Assembly (NCBI GenBank): GCA_016790225.1
Contig: JAEUOZ010000022.1
Location: 1-64,000, forward strand
Length of the DNA: 64,000 bases
Direction: 5' to 3'
From: Rubrivivax sp.
GTDB taxonomy: Bacteria > Pseudomonadota > Gammaproteobacteria > Burkholderiales > Burkholderiaceae
The translations under genes were made by a program, and so were the position numbers. Position 1 is the stretch's first letter. Each line of letters begins with the position of its first letter. The notes beneath the pieces were generated by a model. The model saw nothing but the letters and a program-made list of their open reading frames with translations. It had not been told where the DNA came from and did not search any database. This document shows positions 1 to 9,040 of the stretch, piece by piece.

Positions 1-417
1 CAGGGTGCGGCCGTGGAAGCTGTGGTCGAAGGTGATGATCTCGTAGGCGCCGCCCTTGTGCACCTGGCCCCACTTGCGGGCCAGCTTGATGGCGCCCTCG
101 TTGGCTTCGGCGCCGGTGTTGGCAAAGAACACCCGGTCGAATACCGAGTTGGCGGTGAGGATGCCGGCCAGCTCGATCATCGGGCCGTTGTAGAAGGCGG
201 GGCTGGGGTTGAGCAGGGTGCCGGCCTGGGCCACCAGGGCGTCGCGGATCTGGGGTGGGCAGTGCCCCAGGCAATTGACCGCCCAGCCCTGGATGAAGTC
301 CAGGTAGGCCTTGCCGTTGTGGTCATGCAACCAGCTCCCTTCGCCGCGCACGAAGACGAGGTCGGGCCGGTTGGTGATGGTCATCAGGGCGTCGCTGTTG
401 TAATCGCCGTATTGCAC
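1..417 (-). CDS. argD: Acetylornithine aminotransferase, N-terminal part (cut by window edge)
   Basis: The first 139 codons are present and the rest lies beyond position 1. The product would be a PLP-dependent class III aminotransferase of arginine biosynthesis, converting N-acetylglutamate semialdehyde to N-acetylornithine in the cytosol. Family hallmarks visible here are [15 protein letters not shown] near residue 40, [20 protein letters not shown] near residue 100 (the cofactor phosphate-binding stretch) and [10 protein letters not shown] at the truncated end. The start is a GTG preceded by GGAG; no in-frame ATG lies nearby. It is divergent from the MFS gene, with about 110 bp between the two starts. 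ArgD is favoured over other class III aminotransferases because of the closeness of these motifs. Confidence 0.85.
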   Translation of the reverse strand, partial: MQYGDYNSDALMTITNRPDLVFVRGEGSWLHDHNGKAYLDFIQGWAVNCLGHCPPQIRDALVAQAGTLLNPSPAFYNGPMIELAGILTANSVFDRVFFANTGAEANEGAIKLARKWGQVHKGGAYEIITFDHSFHGRTL

Positions 418-526
418 TGGGTTGCTCCGCGTTCGGTTCTTGGGGGGAGATAGTTTAAGCCAATTGTTTTGCAGTTCGTGCGTGCATGCGGTCTGTCGGA
501 ATCCCGGCCCTGTGATACATAGACGC

Positions 527-1786
527 ATGCACACCATCGACCCTTCTCCCCGTCGGCTTCCGGGGCCTCTGCGGGCCCTTGAGCATCGTAGTTTTCGCCT
601 GTATTTCCTCGGCCAGGCCGTGTCCATCCTCGGTTCGTGGATCCAGCAGGTGGCCATGGCCTGGCTGGTTTATCGCCTCACCGGCTCGGCGGCCCTGCTG
701 GGCGTCACGGCCTTTGCGGCGCTGATTCCCCAGTTGCTGGTGGGGCCGCTGGCGGGGGCGTGGATCGACAAGCACGACAAGCGCCGGTGGTTGCTGCGGG
801 TGCAAGGGCTGCTTGCCGCCCAGGCGCTGGTGCTGGCGGGGCTTACCTGGATGGGCTGGGTGGGGCCGGGCCTGCTGGTGAGCATGGCGCTCCTGCTCGG
901 GGTGCTCAACAGTTTCGACACGCCCCTGCGCCAGTCCCTGATCAGCGTGTTCGTGGAGCGCCGGGAAGATCTGCCCAATGCCCTGGCGCTCAACGCCATG
1001 CTCTTCAATACCGGGCGCTTCGTCGGCCCGCCGGTGGCAGGGCTGCTGTTGGGCCTGACCTCGGAGGCGGCTTGCTTTGCCCTGAATGCCCTGAGCTTCG
1101 TTGCCCTGTTTGTGGCCGTGGCGTCGGTGAAGTTGCCAGCCATGCCCCGTGCCCAGGGCACGGTGGGGGATGTGTTCAAGGAGGGGCTGGCCTATGCCTG
1201 GCACACCTGGACGGTGCGCATGCTCATCATCGTGCTGATGGCCCTCAATCTGACCGCTTCGGCCTATGCGGTGCTGCTGCCGGTGTTTGCCGCGGAGGTG
1301 TTCGCCGGGGATGCACGCACCCTGGGGCTGCTGTGGGGGGCGGCCGGATGCGGAGCCTTCGGTTCCACGGTGTTTCTGGCCACCCGGCGCTCGGTGCCGG
1401 GCCTGATCGGGGCCACCACCCTGGGGACGGCACTCAGTGCCGTGGCGCTGCTGGCCTTCGGTTGGACGCGCCTGTTGCCGGTGGCCATGGGGGCCATGGT
1501 GATCCTGGGTTTTGGTATCTCGGTGTGCAATGTGGGGATCAACATGCTGCTCCAGAGCATGGCGCCGGATCGGCTGCGTGGGCGTATCGTGTCCTTCTTC
1601 ACTTCGGCGCGGTTTGGTTTCGATGCCCTGGGCGGGCTGCTGGCCGGCTTCATCGCCAGCGCCATCGGGCCGGGGCGGACGATGATCCTCGAAGGGGTGG
1701 TGCTGCTGGGCTTCGTGGTCTTCCTGGCGAGTCGGCGGGAGCAGTTGGTGGCACACGTGGTGCGGCATGATTCAGGCGTGAGCTGA
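527..1786 (+). CDS. MFS transporter, EntS/DHA3-like exporter
   Basis: This is a 419-residue, twelve-helix inner-membrane protein of the major facilitator superfamily. The N-terminal half carries the EntS/DUF894-type opening ([20 protein letters not shown]) and the loop motif [12 protein letters not shown] near residue 80, the equivalent of MFS motif A. The C-terminal half repeats the pattern around [12 protein letters not shown]. Substrate cannot be read from sequence; close family members export siderophores or drugs. The ATG chosen precedes the first family-like residues ([10 protein letters not shown]); the frame stays open further upstream but looks non-coding there. No partner gene for a tripartite pump is adjacent. 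Confidence 0.8.
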   Translation: MHTIDPSPRRLPGPLRALEHRSFRLYFLGQAVSILGSWIQQVAMAWLVYRLTGSAALLGVTAFAALIPQLLVGPLAGAWIDKHDKRRWLLRVQGLLAAQALVLAGLTWMGWVGPGLLVSMALLLGVLNSFDTPLRQSLISVFVERREDLPNALALNAMLFNTGRFVGPPVAGLLLGLTSEAACFALNALSFVALFVAVASVKLPAMPRAQGTVGDVFKEGLAYAWHTWTVRMLIIVLMALNLTASAYAVLLPVFAAEVFAGDARTLGLLWGAAGCGAFGSTVFLATRRSVPGLIGATTLGTALSAVALLAFGWTRLLPVAMGAMVILGFGISVCNVGINMLLQSMAPDRLRGRIVSFFTSARFGFDALGGLLAGFIASAIGPGRTMILEGVVLLGFVVFLASRREQLVAHVVRHDSGVS

Positions 1787-1859
1787 GAGTCCTGTCGATT
1801 TGAGCATTGGTTGATCGTTGTATCTTCAGAGGGACGTCCTCTCTTTTCAGGAAAGCATC

Positions 1860-2309
1860 ATGACCGCGACCCATACCGTCACCCTGCAGCGCGTCCTGCG
1901 CGCGCCCCCGGAACGCATCTACCGTGCCTTTCTTGATCCCGCCGCGCTGACCAAGTGGCTGCCGCCCCATGGCTTCACCTGCCAGGTCCATGGCATGGAT
2001 GTGCGAGAGGGGGGGCTGTTCAGGATGTCCTTCACCAACTTCTCGACCGGGCATAGCCACGCCTTCGGAGGCAAGTATCTGGAGCTGCAGCCCGGGGCGC
2101 GGATCCGTTACACCGACGTCTTCGACGACCCGAACCTGCCGGGGGAGATGCAGACCACCGTGACCTTGCGGGCGGTGTCCTGTGGTACCGAGTTGGTGGT
2201 GGTTCAGGAGGGCATTCCGGGCCTCATCCCGCCCGAGTCGTGCTATCTCGGCTGGCAGGAGTCGCTGGTGATGCTGGCTCAGCTAGTGGAGGCGGTCGTT
2301 CCGGAGTAA
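1860..2309 (+). CDS. SRPBCC/AHSA1-family protein
   Basis: A 149-residue soluble protein with the AHSA1-like START/Bet v 1 fold. The opening (TVTLQRVLRAPPERIYRAFLDP, followed by KWLPPHGF) is the usual family start, where a helix-grip fold binds a hydrophobic ligand. The middle contains GGKYLELQPGARIRYTD and the C-terminus a long amphipathic helix (SLVMLAQLVEAV). The ATG at 1860 is preceded by GGAAAG; a start 42 bp further upstream is open but adds residues foreign to the family. The biochemical role is unknown. The gene stands alone, convergent with the DUF924 gene 16 bp downstream. Confidence 0.75.
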   Translation: MTATHTVTLQRVLRAPPERIYRAFLDPAALTKWLPPHGFTCQVHGMDVREGGLFRMSFTNFSTGHSHAFGGKYLELQPGARIRYTDVFDDPNLPGEMQTTVTLRAVSCGTELVVVQEGIPGLIPPESCYLGWQESLVMLAQLVEAVVPE

Positions 2310-2325
2310 GGCTGGCGCGCGGGGG

Positions 2326-2910
2326 TCAGAAGGATGAGCCCGGCGTCTGCAGAAAGGCGACTTCCTCGGTCGTGGACGGGCGGCCGAGGATGGCGTTGCG
2401 GTGGGGGTAGCGTCCGAAGCGGTCGATGATGGCCTTGTGGCGCAGTTCGAAGTCCAGGTTGCCCTCCATGCCCGGCTGGCTGAACAGGGTCACGGCGAGG
2501 TGGTGGATGGCGGGGGATTCGCTGTGCATGTAGGGCATGTACAGGAAGGCGCGTTGCACCGGTGGCAGGGGCTGGTCGGCACCGGCAGCCACGGCCACCT
2601 GGGCGAGGGTCAGGGCCTGACCGTCGCAGGCGAAGGCGCGGGGCTGGTCGCGGTGGAGATTGCGCGAGAACTGGTCGAGCACGATGATCTCAGCGAGCCG
2701 TCCGCTTGCTGTTGCCCGCCAGGGGTGGAGTTCGCAGCGGGCGGCGGCTTCGTGCAGGGCGCCGAAGCGGGCGGCGATCAGCTGGTCGAAGCGGTCGTCG
2801 CGCTGCCACCACTGGCGCGGCTCGGTCTCTTGGAACCAGAAGGCGAGCACCTCGCTTGCGGTGGGCAGGGCGGTTTCCATTGGCGTGTCCTCTGTTTGGG
2901 TGGGGCTCAT
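2326..2910 (-). CDS. DUF924-family protein
   Basis: A 194-residue cytosolic protein of the DUF924 family, of unknown function. Diagnostic stretches are VLAFWFQETEPRQWW near the N-terminus, a dense middle block LAEIIVLDQFSRNLHRDQPRAF (cut here for brevity), then FLYMPYMHSE, and an RYPHRNAILGR motif near the C-terminus. Its ATG overlaps the stop of the upstream phosphoesterase gene by four bases (ATGA), so the two are probably translationally coupled. This overlap supports the first ATG as start, although an internal ATG ten codons later fits the family equally well. Confidence 0.8.
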   Translation of the reverse strand: MSPTQTEDTPMETALPTASEVLAFWFQETEPRQWWQRDDRFDQLIAARFGALHEAAARCELHPWRATASGRLAEIIVLDQFSRNLHRDQPRAFACDGQALTLAQVAVAAGADQPLPPVQRAFLYMPYMHSESPAIHHLAVTLFSQPGMEGNLDFELRHKAIIDRFGRYPHRNAILGRPSTTEEVAFLQTPGSSF

Positions 2911-4742
2911 TCCATGCCCACGCTGGCTTCAATGCGGAAGAACTGTTCGGCCTGGCGCTTGGCTTCGCCCCGGTCGAAATTGTGCGCGTCGTCGGTGGCG
3001 TCGAAGTCGAGCTTGGCGGCCTGCACGGCCCGGCAGGTCATGTAGGCCTTGGCCCGGTGGCTGTCGAGTTCGTCCAGATGGTCGTTGAGCATGGCCACGA
3101 GGCTGGCCTTGCGCCGGAACAGTTCGACGTTGGCCTGGAGTCCTTCCCGACGCTCTGCCAGCAGGCTGTGGATGCAGGCCTCGTAGCCCGTGCCCGGGCA
3201 CCAGGACGGCAGCGCCAGGGTGTGCAGCGCGTGGGTGTCCGGTCCGAGCTCCGTGCCGACCTGCTCAAGGGTACGCAGCAGTTCGTCCTGGTAGGCCTGG
3301 GCGTGCATGTACAGGGATTGTTCGCAGCCCTCGCAGACCGGCGCCAGGTATTGCACCAGCCATTCCACGAGCGTGCCGCGGGCACTGCGCTGTTGTTGCA
3401 CGAGGGCCATGTCTTCGTCCCGGATGTGCCGCAGCGGAACGCCCGATGTGCTGCAGGTCTGTGACTCCCAGGCGGACAGGAGGTCTGCGTAGGAGGCATT
3501 GGGCTGGGGGCCGCGGGGCAGGAGGTCGGCCTTGACCAGCAGGCGCCGGGCCTTGTCGTCATAGGCGAAGCTGATGCGGCGGTAGGCCAGGGGCCAGTCC
3601 GACAGGGAACTGACGTTCATCTCCAGGAGCGGCCGGTGGGCCAGGGTCCGGTGTTCCGCCCAGAAGCCCCGGTGGGTGTGGGCGGACAGATAGACCAGGG
3701 GGTGGTCGAGGCGGTGCATCAGGGCGCGCAGCATGATGCGGGACGGCAAGCCGAGGGTGCGCCAGTTGTGATGGCCGGCGAAGATGACCATGTCACCCCG
3801 GGCGACGGCTTCATCGATCCAGTGGGCGATGGCGGCGATCTGGTCGGGGTGGATGTGCCCGGTGCTTCCCGGGCTGCGACCCATCAGGGTGTCCCAGGTG
3901 CTGACCAGGGGCCCGGCCTGGTTGGTGTCGAGGCCGATCAGGATCACATCCCGGTCGGCCTCGGGGGCGCGGGGCAGCCGGATGCGCTGGGCGAGGTAGG
4001 AGTCGGCATAGGCAATCCCATCCAGGAGTTTGGCCTCGATGCCGGTGAGAAAGGCCCGGGGGTCGGTGCTGTGCCAGCTGGCCACGTGGGTGCCCGCCGC
4101 GGGGGGCGGAGTGAGCCCGGGATGGTCGGCGGCTTGCCGGGCGTGCTCGCTGATGTACAGGGCAATGAAGTCGCGCTTGGTGAAGGCTTCGTGTTCGGTC
4201 TTGTGGCGGGCGTCGTCGGGGGCCGCGCCGCGCCGGCAGGCCTTGTTCCAGCGCAGGGCGTCAGGGTCGAACTCCGCTTCGAGGAGGTTGTAGGAATAGA
4301 TGCCGAACATCAGTCCGTCGTGATTGCCGGGCAGGATCGCGCCGGGTCGGGGGGCACCCCGGAAGATGCGCGTCATGCGCCCGGCCTCGATGCGACAGGA
4401 GAGGTCCATGACATCGCCGAGGTGGATGAAGGGGGCGTCGGGATGGCTGTGCAGGGCCCATTCCATCAGGCGGCGCCCGAACAGGGTCTGCTCGGGCGGG
4501 CGCTGGGCCACTTCCACGTAGGCATCCACGGCACTGTCGTTGTCGTGCAGCGGGTAGCCGGTGGAGACATGCTCCTGGGTGTCGCCGAGGGCAATGAAGG
4601 GGGTTGTAAGGGGGCGATAGCCTGCACCCGGCTCCAGCTCCGGCTCCGCTCCCGGGCCGGGCTGGGGGACGAAGCCGGCGCAGCCGGCAAGGAGGAGCGC
4701 GCCGAGCAGGCAGGCTTGGGCGAAGGTGCGCGGGATCTTCAT
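2907..4742 (-). CDS. Calcineurin-like phosphoesterase lipoprotein
   Basis: A 611-residue exported protein. A lipoprotein signal ends in LLLAGC near residue 21, so the mature protein is probably membrane-anchored. Metallophosphoesterase motifs follow in order: ALGDTQ near residue 52, HLGDVMD near residue 107, GNHDG near residue 140, FAGHHN in the middle and SAHTHRGF near residue 355. Together these supply the Asp, His and Asn ligands of the dinuclear metal site. About 200 C-terminal residues beyond the catalytic domain are Cys-containing and unassigned. Substrate is unknown. It is followed by the DUF924 gene with a 4-bp overlap and preceded by another lipoprotein gene 12 bp upstream, so all three probably form one operon. 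Confidence 0.8.
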   Translation of the reverse strand: MKIPRTFAQACLLGALLLAGCAGFVPQPGPGAEPELEPGAGYRPLTTPFIALGDTQEHVSTGYPLHDNDSAVDAYVEVAQRPPEQTLFGRRLMEWALHSHPDAPFIHLGDVMDLSCRIEAGRMTRIFRGAPRPGAILPGNHDGLMFGIYSYNLLEAEFDPDALRWNKACRRGAAPDDARHKTEHEAFTKRDFIALYISEHARQAADHPGLTPPPAAGTHVASWHSTDPRAFLTGIEAKLLDGIAYADSYLAQRIRLPRAPEADRDVILIGLDTNQAGPLVSTWDTLMGRSPGSTGHIHPDQIAAIAHWIDEAVARGDMVIFAGHHNWRTLGLPSRIMLRALMHRLDHPLVYLSAHTHRGFWAEHRTLAHRPLLEMNVSSLSDWPLAYRRISFAYDDKARRLLVKADLLPRGPQPNASYADLLSAWESQTCSTSGVPLRHIRDEDMALVQQQRSARGTLVEWLVQYLAPVCEGCEQSLYMHAQAYQDELLRTLEQVGTELGPDTHALHTLALPSWCPGTGYEACIHSLLAERREGLQANVELFRRKASLVAMLNDHLDELDSHRAKAYMTCRAVQAAKLDFDATDDAHNFDRGEAKRQAEQFFRIEASVGME

Positions 4743-4754
4743 GAACGAAGCCCT

Positions 4755-6302
4755 TCAGTACAGGTTGGCGGGAAAGAACCGGAAGACCAGGTTTTCGATC
4801 CGCTGCCACAGGCCTCGGGCCGGCTGGCGGGTGAGTTCGCCGGCATCACTGCGCCAGCGCAGCAGCCCTTCCGTGTCGCGGGTCACTTCCCAGCTATTGG
4901 CCGGGCCCATGTCCCGTTCCATGCGCCGGGCGAGCTGCTCCGCCAGGGGGGGGCTGTCGATGATCACGCCCATCTCCGAATTGAGGATCTCCGAGCGCGG
5001 ATCAAGGTTCATGGAGCCGATGAAGGCCCGTTCCCGATCGATCACCATGGCCTTGGTGTGCAGGCCCACGAACCCCGCGCGCAGGGGGGGTAGATCAACA
5101 ATCTCGCCCTGCACGGCGGCATCGGCGCGCAACTCGTGGAGGCGCGCGCCGGTGGCCAGGATGGGCTCACGCCAGGCTTGATAGTGGCTGTTCACCGCCG
5201 GTACATCGTGGGAGGCCAGGGAATTGGTCAGGATGCGCACCGCTACGCCGCGTTGGCCCAGTTCGCGCAGATCGTCCATGAAGTGGCTGTCGGGGATGAT
5301 GTAGGCGTTGGTGATCAGGACTTCGCGACGGGCGGAGCGCATCAGCGCCCGGAAGGCTTCCGGCGTGTGGTTGCGAACATCCTGGGCGCGGGAGGGGGAG
5401 TCGGTGTGGACCTGACTGACGCCGGCTGAAAGCGTTGCACTGAGCCCGTCCAGGGGAATGCGCCAGTCCGTGTCGGCGGCATTGAGGGCTTGCAGGCTGG
5501 GGTGGCGCAGCAGTTCGGCCCGGGCCATGGCGCCCGGCTCGTCGTCGGGCGTGGATACGGCGCTGGCATCCGCCTTGGGAATCCGGCGTACCCAGTCGCT
5601 GTTCCAGTATCGGTCGAATACCTGGCTGGCCTGGCGGGCTACCGGGCCGACCCCGAGCACGTCAAGATCGTGGAAGTTGAACGCTGGGTTGAGGCCGAAG
5701 TACTCGTCGCCGAGATTGCGTCCGCCGATGATCGCCGCCCGGTTGTCGACGATCATCTGCTTGTTGTGCATGCGTCGGTTCAGGCGCTTGAAGTCGGTCG
5801 CTGCGCCGAACATGCGGCCGACGAGGGAGCGCTCGCGCCAGGCGTTGAAGACACGGATCTCGACATTGGGGTGGCGATCAATACGGGCCAGCAGGTTGTC
5901 GCGCAGCTCCACGTGGGTCATGTCGCGGAGCATGGTGTTGAGGTCGTCGAAGAGGATGCGCACTTTGACACCTCGGTCGGCGGCATCCAGCACGCGGTAC
6001 ATGATCAACTGGCCCACCTGATCGCCAAACCACACGTAGTACTGCAGGTCGATACTGTGGCGGGCCGAGTCGATCAGGGTGAGGCGCCATTGCAGGGCCC
6101 GGTCGTTACGTTCGAGCAGATCGAAGCCTGAGCGGTCAGCGCCATGGTGGGCGGAGATGCGGTTTTCGATCTCCGCGAAGGGGCTCTCCGGATGGGGAGC
6201 TTGCGCATGCCCGATAGGGGGCTTTGGCCATGGAGGCTGCGTTGCGCAGGCGGACAGCAGGCTGGTCGCCAGAAACAGGGCACAGACGCGGGAAGCGGAC
6301 AT
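4755..6302 (-). CDS. Phospholipase D-like lipoprotein (cardiolipin synthase/YmdC type)
   Basis: A 515-residue exported protein whose start is placed at the ATG that begins a lipoprotein signal (MSASRVCALF, then LLSAC). Two HKD motifs mark the PLD superfamily: HNKQMIVD in the first half, followed by GGRNLGDEYF, and HTKAMVID in the second half, followed by GSMNLDPRSE. This doublet with the GGRNLGDEYF and GSMNLDPRSE tails is typical of the YmdC/ClsC branch. By analogy it could make or remodel cardiolipin, but it could also be a secreted phosphodiesterase. It is the probable first gene of an operon with the phosphoesterase and DUF924 genes. Confidence 0.82.
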   Translation of the reverse strand: MSASRVCALFLATSLLSACATQPPWPKPPIGHAQAPHPESPFAEIENRISAHHGADRSGFDLLERNDRALQWRLTLIDSARHSIDLQYYVWFGDQVGQLIMYRVLDAADRGVKVRILFDDLNTMLRDMTHVELRDNLLARIDRHPNVEIRVFNAWRERSLVGRMFGAATDFKRLNRRMHNKQMIVDNRAAIIGGRNLGDEYFGLNPAFNFHDLDVLGVGPVARQASQVFDRYWNSDWVRRIPKADASAVSTPDDEPGAMARAELLRHPSLQALNAADTDWRIPLDGLSATLSAGVSQVHTDSPSRAQDVRNHTPEAFRALMRSARREVLITNAYIIPDSHFMDDLRELGQRGVAVRILTNSLASHDVPAVNSHYQAWREPILATGARLHELRADAAVQGEIVDLPPLRAGFVGLHTKAMVIDRERAFIGSMNLDPRSEILNSEMGVIIDSPPLAEQLARRMERDMGPANSWEVTRDTEGLLRWRSDAGELTRQPARGLWQRIENLVFRFFPANLY

Positions 6303-6374
6303 GGCGGGCCGGGGCGTGGTGGGTGCCTGAATCACACCATGCCGACACAGGTTCTGCAAGCGGCCGGCCGGGCC

Positions 6375-7547
6375 TCAGCGTTCGGCCAACACCAGCAGAT
6401 TGCGCGGGGTCAGGGTGCGTGGGCAGAAGGTGCCGACCGTGGCTTTGAAGCCGGCCTCCTCGAGGCCCAGCGCGAGGTCCAGCACCAGCCACATTTCCAG
6501 GGCGCGGCGAAAGGCGTGACGGACCAGTTCCAGGCGGCGCACTTCGCTGCGGCGCTGCTCGCCGACGGCCTGCCAGTGCGCCCAGTCCACCTGCCCGGGC
6601 AGGGGCAGGCCTTCGCGTGCAGCCAGGTGTGCGCAATAGTCTTCGAAATTGCCCGACAGCCACGTGGACGGGACCGGCCGGAAGGGCCGGATTCCTTCAC
6701 CCTGGAGGGCATTGCGCAGGGCGGTGAAACCCAGCTTCCACGCCTGGTCGCGGGCCAGGCGCCGGCGTATGCGCTGGGGGGCGGTGACGGTTTCGGTGAC
6801 GGCCAGGCGCAGGATGCTGCCATCCAGGGGGAGATCGGCGTCGCGATTGAGGGGAATGTAGCCATGCCCGGCGCCCCGGTAATAGCAGCAGGGGGCGATG
6901 CGATAGCTGTGGGCGCCGTCGCTGGCGGCGTGGCGAACCAGGGTGCGATGCAGCTCGCCGCAGGCGTGCAGGGCCAGCACGCTGTGGTTACGCACGTGCT
7001 GGCGGGCTGCGCTCTCGAGGGCGTCGGCGCACAAGACGGTCTGGGCAATGCCGGCCCGGGTGGCGAGGCGCTGGGCATGGGCGCACAGGGCCGGATCGAT
7101 TTCGAGGGAACTCACCGGCTGGCCGTCGGTGAGGGCCAGGCGGCGCCCCAGGTGGCCCTTGCCTGCGCACCACTCCAGCAGCGGGGCAGGATTGGCCGGG
7201 CCATGGGCCGCAAAGGCGTCGATCTGCTCGCGCTTGCGCAGGGGGATCTCCCAGTCGAAATGAGGGCCGGTGGGTGGCAGGGCGCGTGCTTGCAGGGGCG
7301 TAAGGGCACACAGGGCGTCGAGGTCTGCGGCGATGGGTAGCCGTGGAGCGAGCCAGGCCTGCAATTCCGCCGGGTCTTCGCCAAGGCGGGTGAGGGTGTC
7401 CTCGTCCAGCCGGAGGGCGGCATCGGCCAGTTCCGGCCAGTGCCCGAACCAGTCGGGGCGGCGGATGTAGAACGGCGATGGGCGCCAGAGTGCCTGGTGG
7501 GCGTTCAGGGCGGCCTGCAGTTCAAGGAATCGTTGGCGCAGGGTCAT
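6375..7547 (-). CDS. Class I SAM-dependent methyltransferase
   Basis: A 390-residue cytosolic protein. A SAM-binding motif (LLEWCAGKGHLGRRLA) lies near residue 125, followed by an acidic strand end (SLEIDPALC) and the catalytic-region stretch VLALHACGELH. IAPCCYY near residue 220 is seen in methyltransferases of the PF13679 type. About 120 residues precede the Rossmann core and a helical region follows it. Substrate cannot be inferred. The gene is divergent from dadA, with 115 bp between the two starts. No RNA-binding domain is evident. Confidence 0.7.
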   Translation of the reverse strand: MTLRQRFLELQAALNAHQALWRPSPFYIRRPDWFGHWPELADAALRLDEDTLTRLGEDPAELQAWLAPRLPIAADLDALCALTPLQARALPPTGPHFDWEIPLRKREQIDAFAAHGPANPAPLLEWCAGKGHLGRRLALTDGQPVSSLEIDPALCAHAQRLATRAGIAQTVLCADALESAARQHVRNHSVLALHACGELHRTLVRHAASDGAHSYRIAPCCYYRGAGHGYIPLNRDADLPLDGSILRLAVTETVTAPQRIRRRLARDQAWKLGFTALRNALQGEGIRPFRPVPSTWLSGNFEDYCAHLAAREGLPLPGQVDWAHWQAVGEQRRSEVRRLELVRHAFRRALEMWLVLDLALGLEEAGFKATVGTFCPRTLTPRNLLVLAER

Positions 7548-7662
7548 GGCCGGCAGCGTACCAGGGGTGATGCGGGGAGGGGCCGGGCCGGCACCGTTCC
7601 GGCTGGCCCCGGGTTTGCTTGCAGGGACGGTGTGGCGTGTTTCCTACAAGAGGTGGCGAATC

Positions 7663-8919
7663 ATGAAGGTCATCGTACTCGGTGGTGGCGTGATCGGTGT
7701 GAGCTGTGCCTACTTCCTGGCCCGCGCCGGGCATGAGGTGGTGGTGCTGGAGCGTCGCGAGGGGGTGGCGCTGGAAACGAGTTTCGCCAATGCGGGTGAA
7801 GTCTCGCCCGGCTATTCGGCTCCGTGGGCGTCGCCCGGCCTGCTGGTCAAGGCGCTCAAATGGATGTTGATGCGACATCGCCCCCTGGTGCTGTGGCCTC
7901 GGCCCGATCCGGCCATGTGGTTGTGGATGGGGCAGCTTCTGGACAACTGCAACGCTGCGGCCTACGGGCGCAACAAGGGGCGCATGCTGGCCCTTGCGGA
8001 GTACAGCCGGGATTGCCTGCGCGCGCTGCGCAACGACACGGGAATCGCGTATGACGAGCGAGCGCGGGGCACCCTGCAGATGTTCCGTACCGCCAGACAG
8101 GTGGACGAAGCCTTCACCGATATGTCCGTGCTGGATCAATTCGGTGTGCCCCATGCGTTGCTCGACCGGGACGGCTGCGTCGCCCGCGAGCCCGCACTGG
8201 CCCGGGTACGCGAGAAGGTGGCGGGCGGTTTGTGGCTGCCCGGTGATGAGACCGGCGACTGCTACTTGTTCACCTGTCGCCTGGCGGCCTTGGCCGCTGG
8301 CCTGGGGGTTGAGTTCCGTCATGGCGAGTCGATCCAGGGCCTGCTCCATGAAGGGGGGCGGGTGCGCGGTGTGGTGACCGGTGCCGGGCGGGTTTGTGGT
8401 GATGCTTACCTGGTTGCCCTGGGCAGCCATTCGCCCGCTCTTCTCAGGCCCCTGGGCTTGCAGCTCCCGATCTATCCGGTGAAGGGCTATTCCCTCACCT
8501 TGCCGATCATCGATCCGGCCGGGGCGCCTGATTCCACCGTGATGGACGAAACCCACAAGGTCGCGGTGACGCGCCTGGGGGACCGTATCCGGGTGGGCGG
8601 CACGGCGGAACTGGCTGGATTCAGCCTGGCGCTGCGTCCGGCGCGCCGGCGTGCCCTGGAGCATGTGGTGCAGGATCTCTTCGGGGCGGGGGGAGACTTG
8701 GGCCGTGCCCGCTTCTGGACCGGCCTGCGGCCCATGACTCCTGACGGTACCCCTATCATCGGCGCGACGCCCTACTCCAACTTGTACCTGGGCACCGGCC
8801 ACGGCACGCTGGGGTGGACGATGGCGGCTGGTACCGGGCGGGTTCTGGCGGATCTGTTGTCGGGCCGGGAGCCCGATATCGACGTGGCGGGGCTCGCGCT
8901 GGCGCGGTACCGGGCGTGA
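7663..8919 (+). CDS. dadA: D-amino acid dehydrogenase small subunit
   Basis: A 418-residue FAD-dependent oxidoreductase, the usual DadA length, which oxidises D-amino acids (D-alanine after racemisation) and passes electrons to the respiratory chain at the inner membrane. The N-terminal Rossmann motif is VIVLGGGVIGVSCAYFLA, with the acidic strand end VVVLER. The DadA-specific stretch TSFANAGEVSPGYSAPWASP follows, then WLWMGQLLDNCN. The C-terminal FAD motif is GTGHGTLGWTMAAGTGR. The ATG is preceded by AAGAGG at good spacing. No dadX racemase gene lies next to it. Confidence 0.88.
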   Translation: MKVIVLGGGVIGVSCAYFLARAGHEVVVLERREGVALETSFANAGEVSPGYSAPWASPGLLVKALKWMLMRHRPLVLWPRPDPAMWLWMGQLLDNCNAAAYGRNKGRMLALAEYSRDCLRALRNDTGIAYDERARGTLQMFRTARQVDEAFTDMSVLDQFGVPHALLDRDGCVAREPALARVREKVAGGLWLPGDETGDCYLFTCRLAALAAGLGVEFRHGESIQGLLHEGGRVRGVVTGAGRVCGDAYLVALGSHSPALLRPLGLQLPIYPVKGYSLTLPIIDPAGAPDSTVMDETHKVAVTRLGDRIRVGGTAELAGFSLALRPARRRALEHVVQDLFGAGGDLGRARFWTGLRPMTPDGTPIIGATPYSNLYLGTGHGTLGWTMAAGTGRVLADLLSGREPDIDVAGLALARYRA

Positions 8920-9040
8920 CGCCGCGGCCCGCCGACAAGGGTGGACCGGGTGCGCGAGTGTGGCCGGATAGGGCTTGTGGCACCATGTGGTGCTGACGCG
9001 CATGGGTGCGCGCCACGACCGACTTTTACAGAGGAATGGG

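Noticed and set aside
455..1768. Long minus-strand frame opposite the MFS gene (and similar long shadows opposite liuA, actP, nrdJ and others)
   Set aside because: Such frames arise from high third-position GC in the true genes; the peptides are rich in His, Arg, Gln and Pro with no domains.
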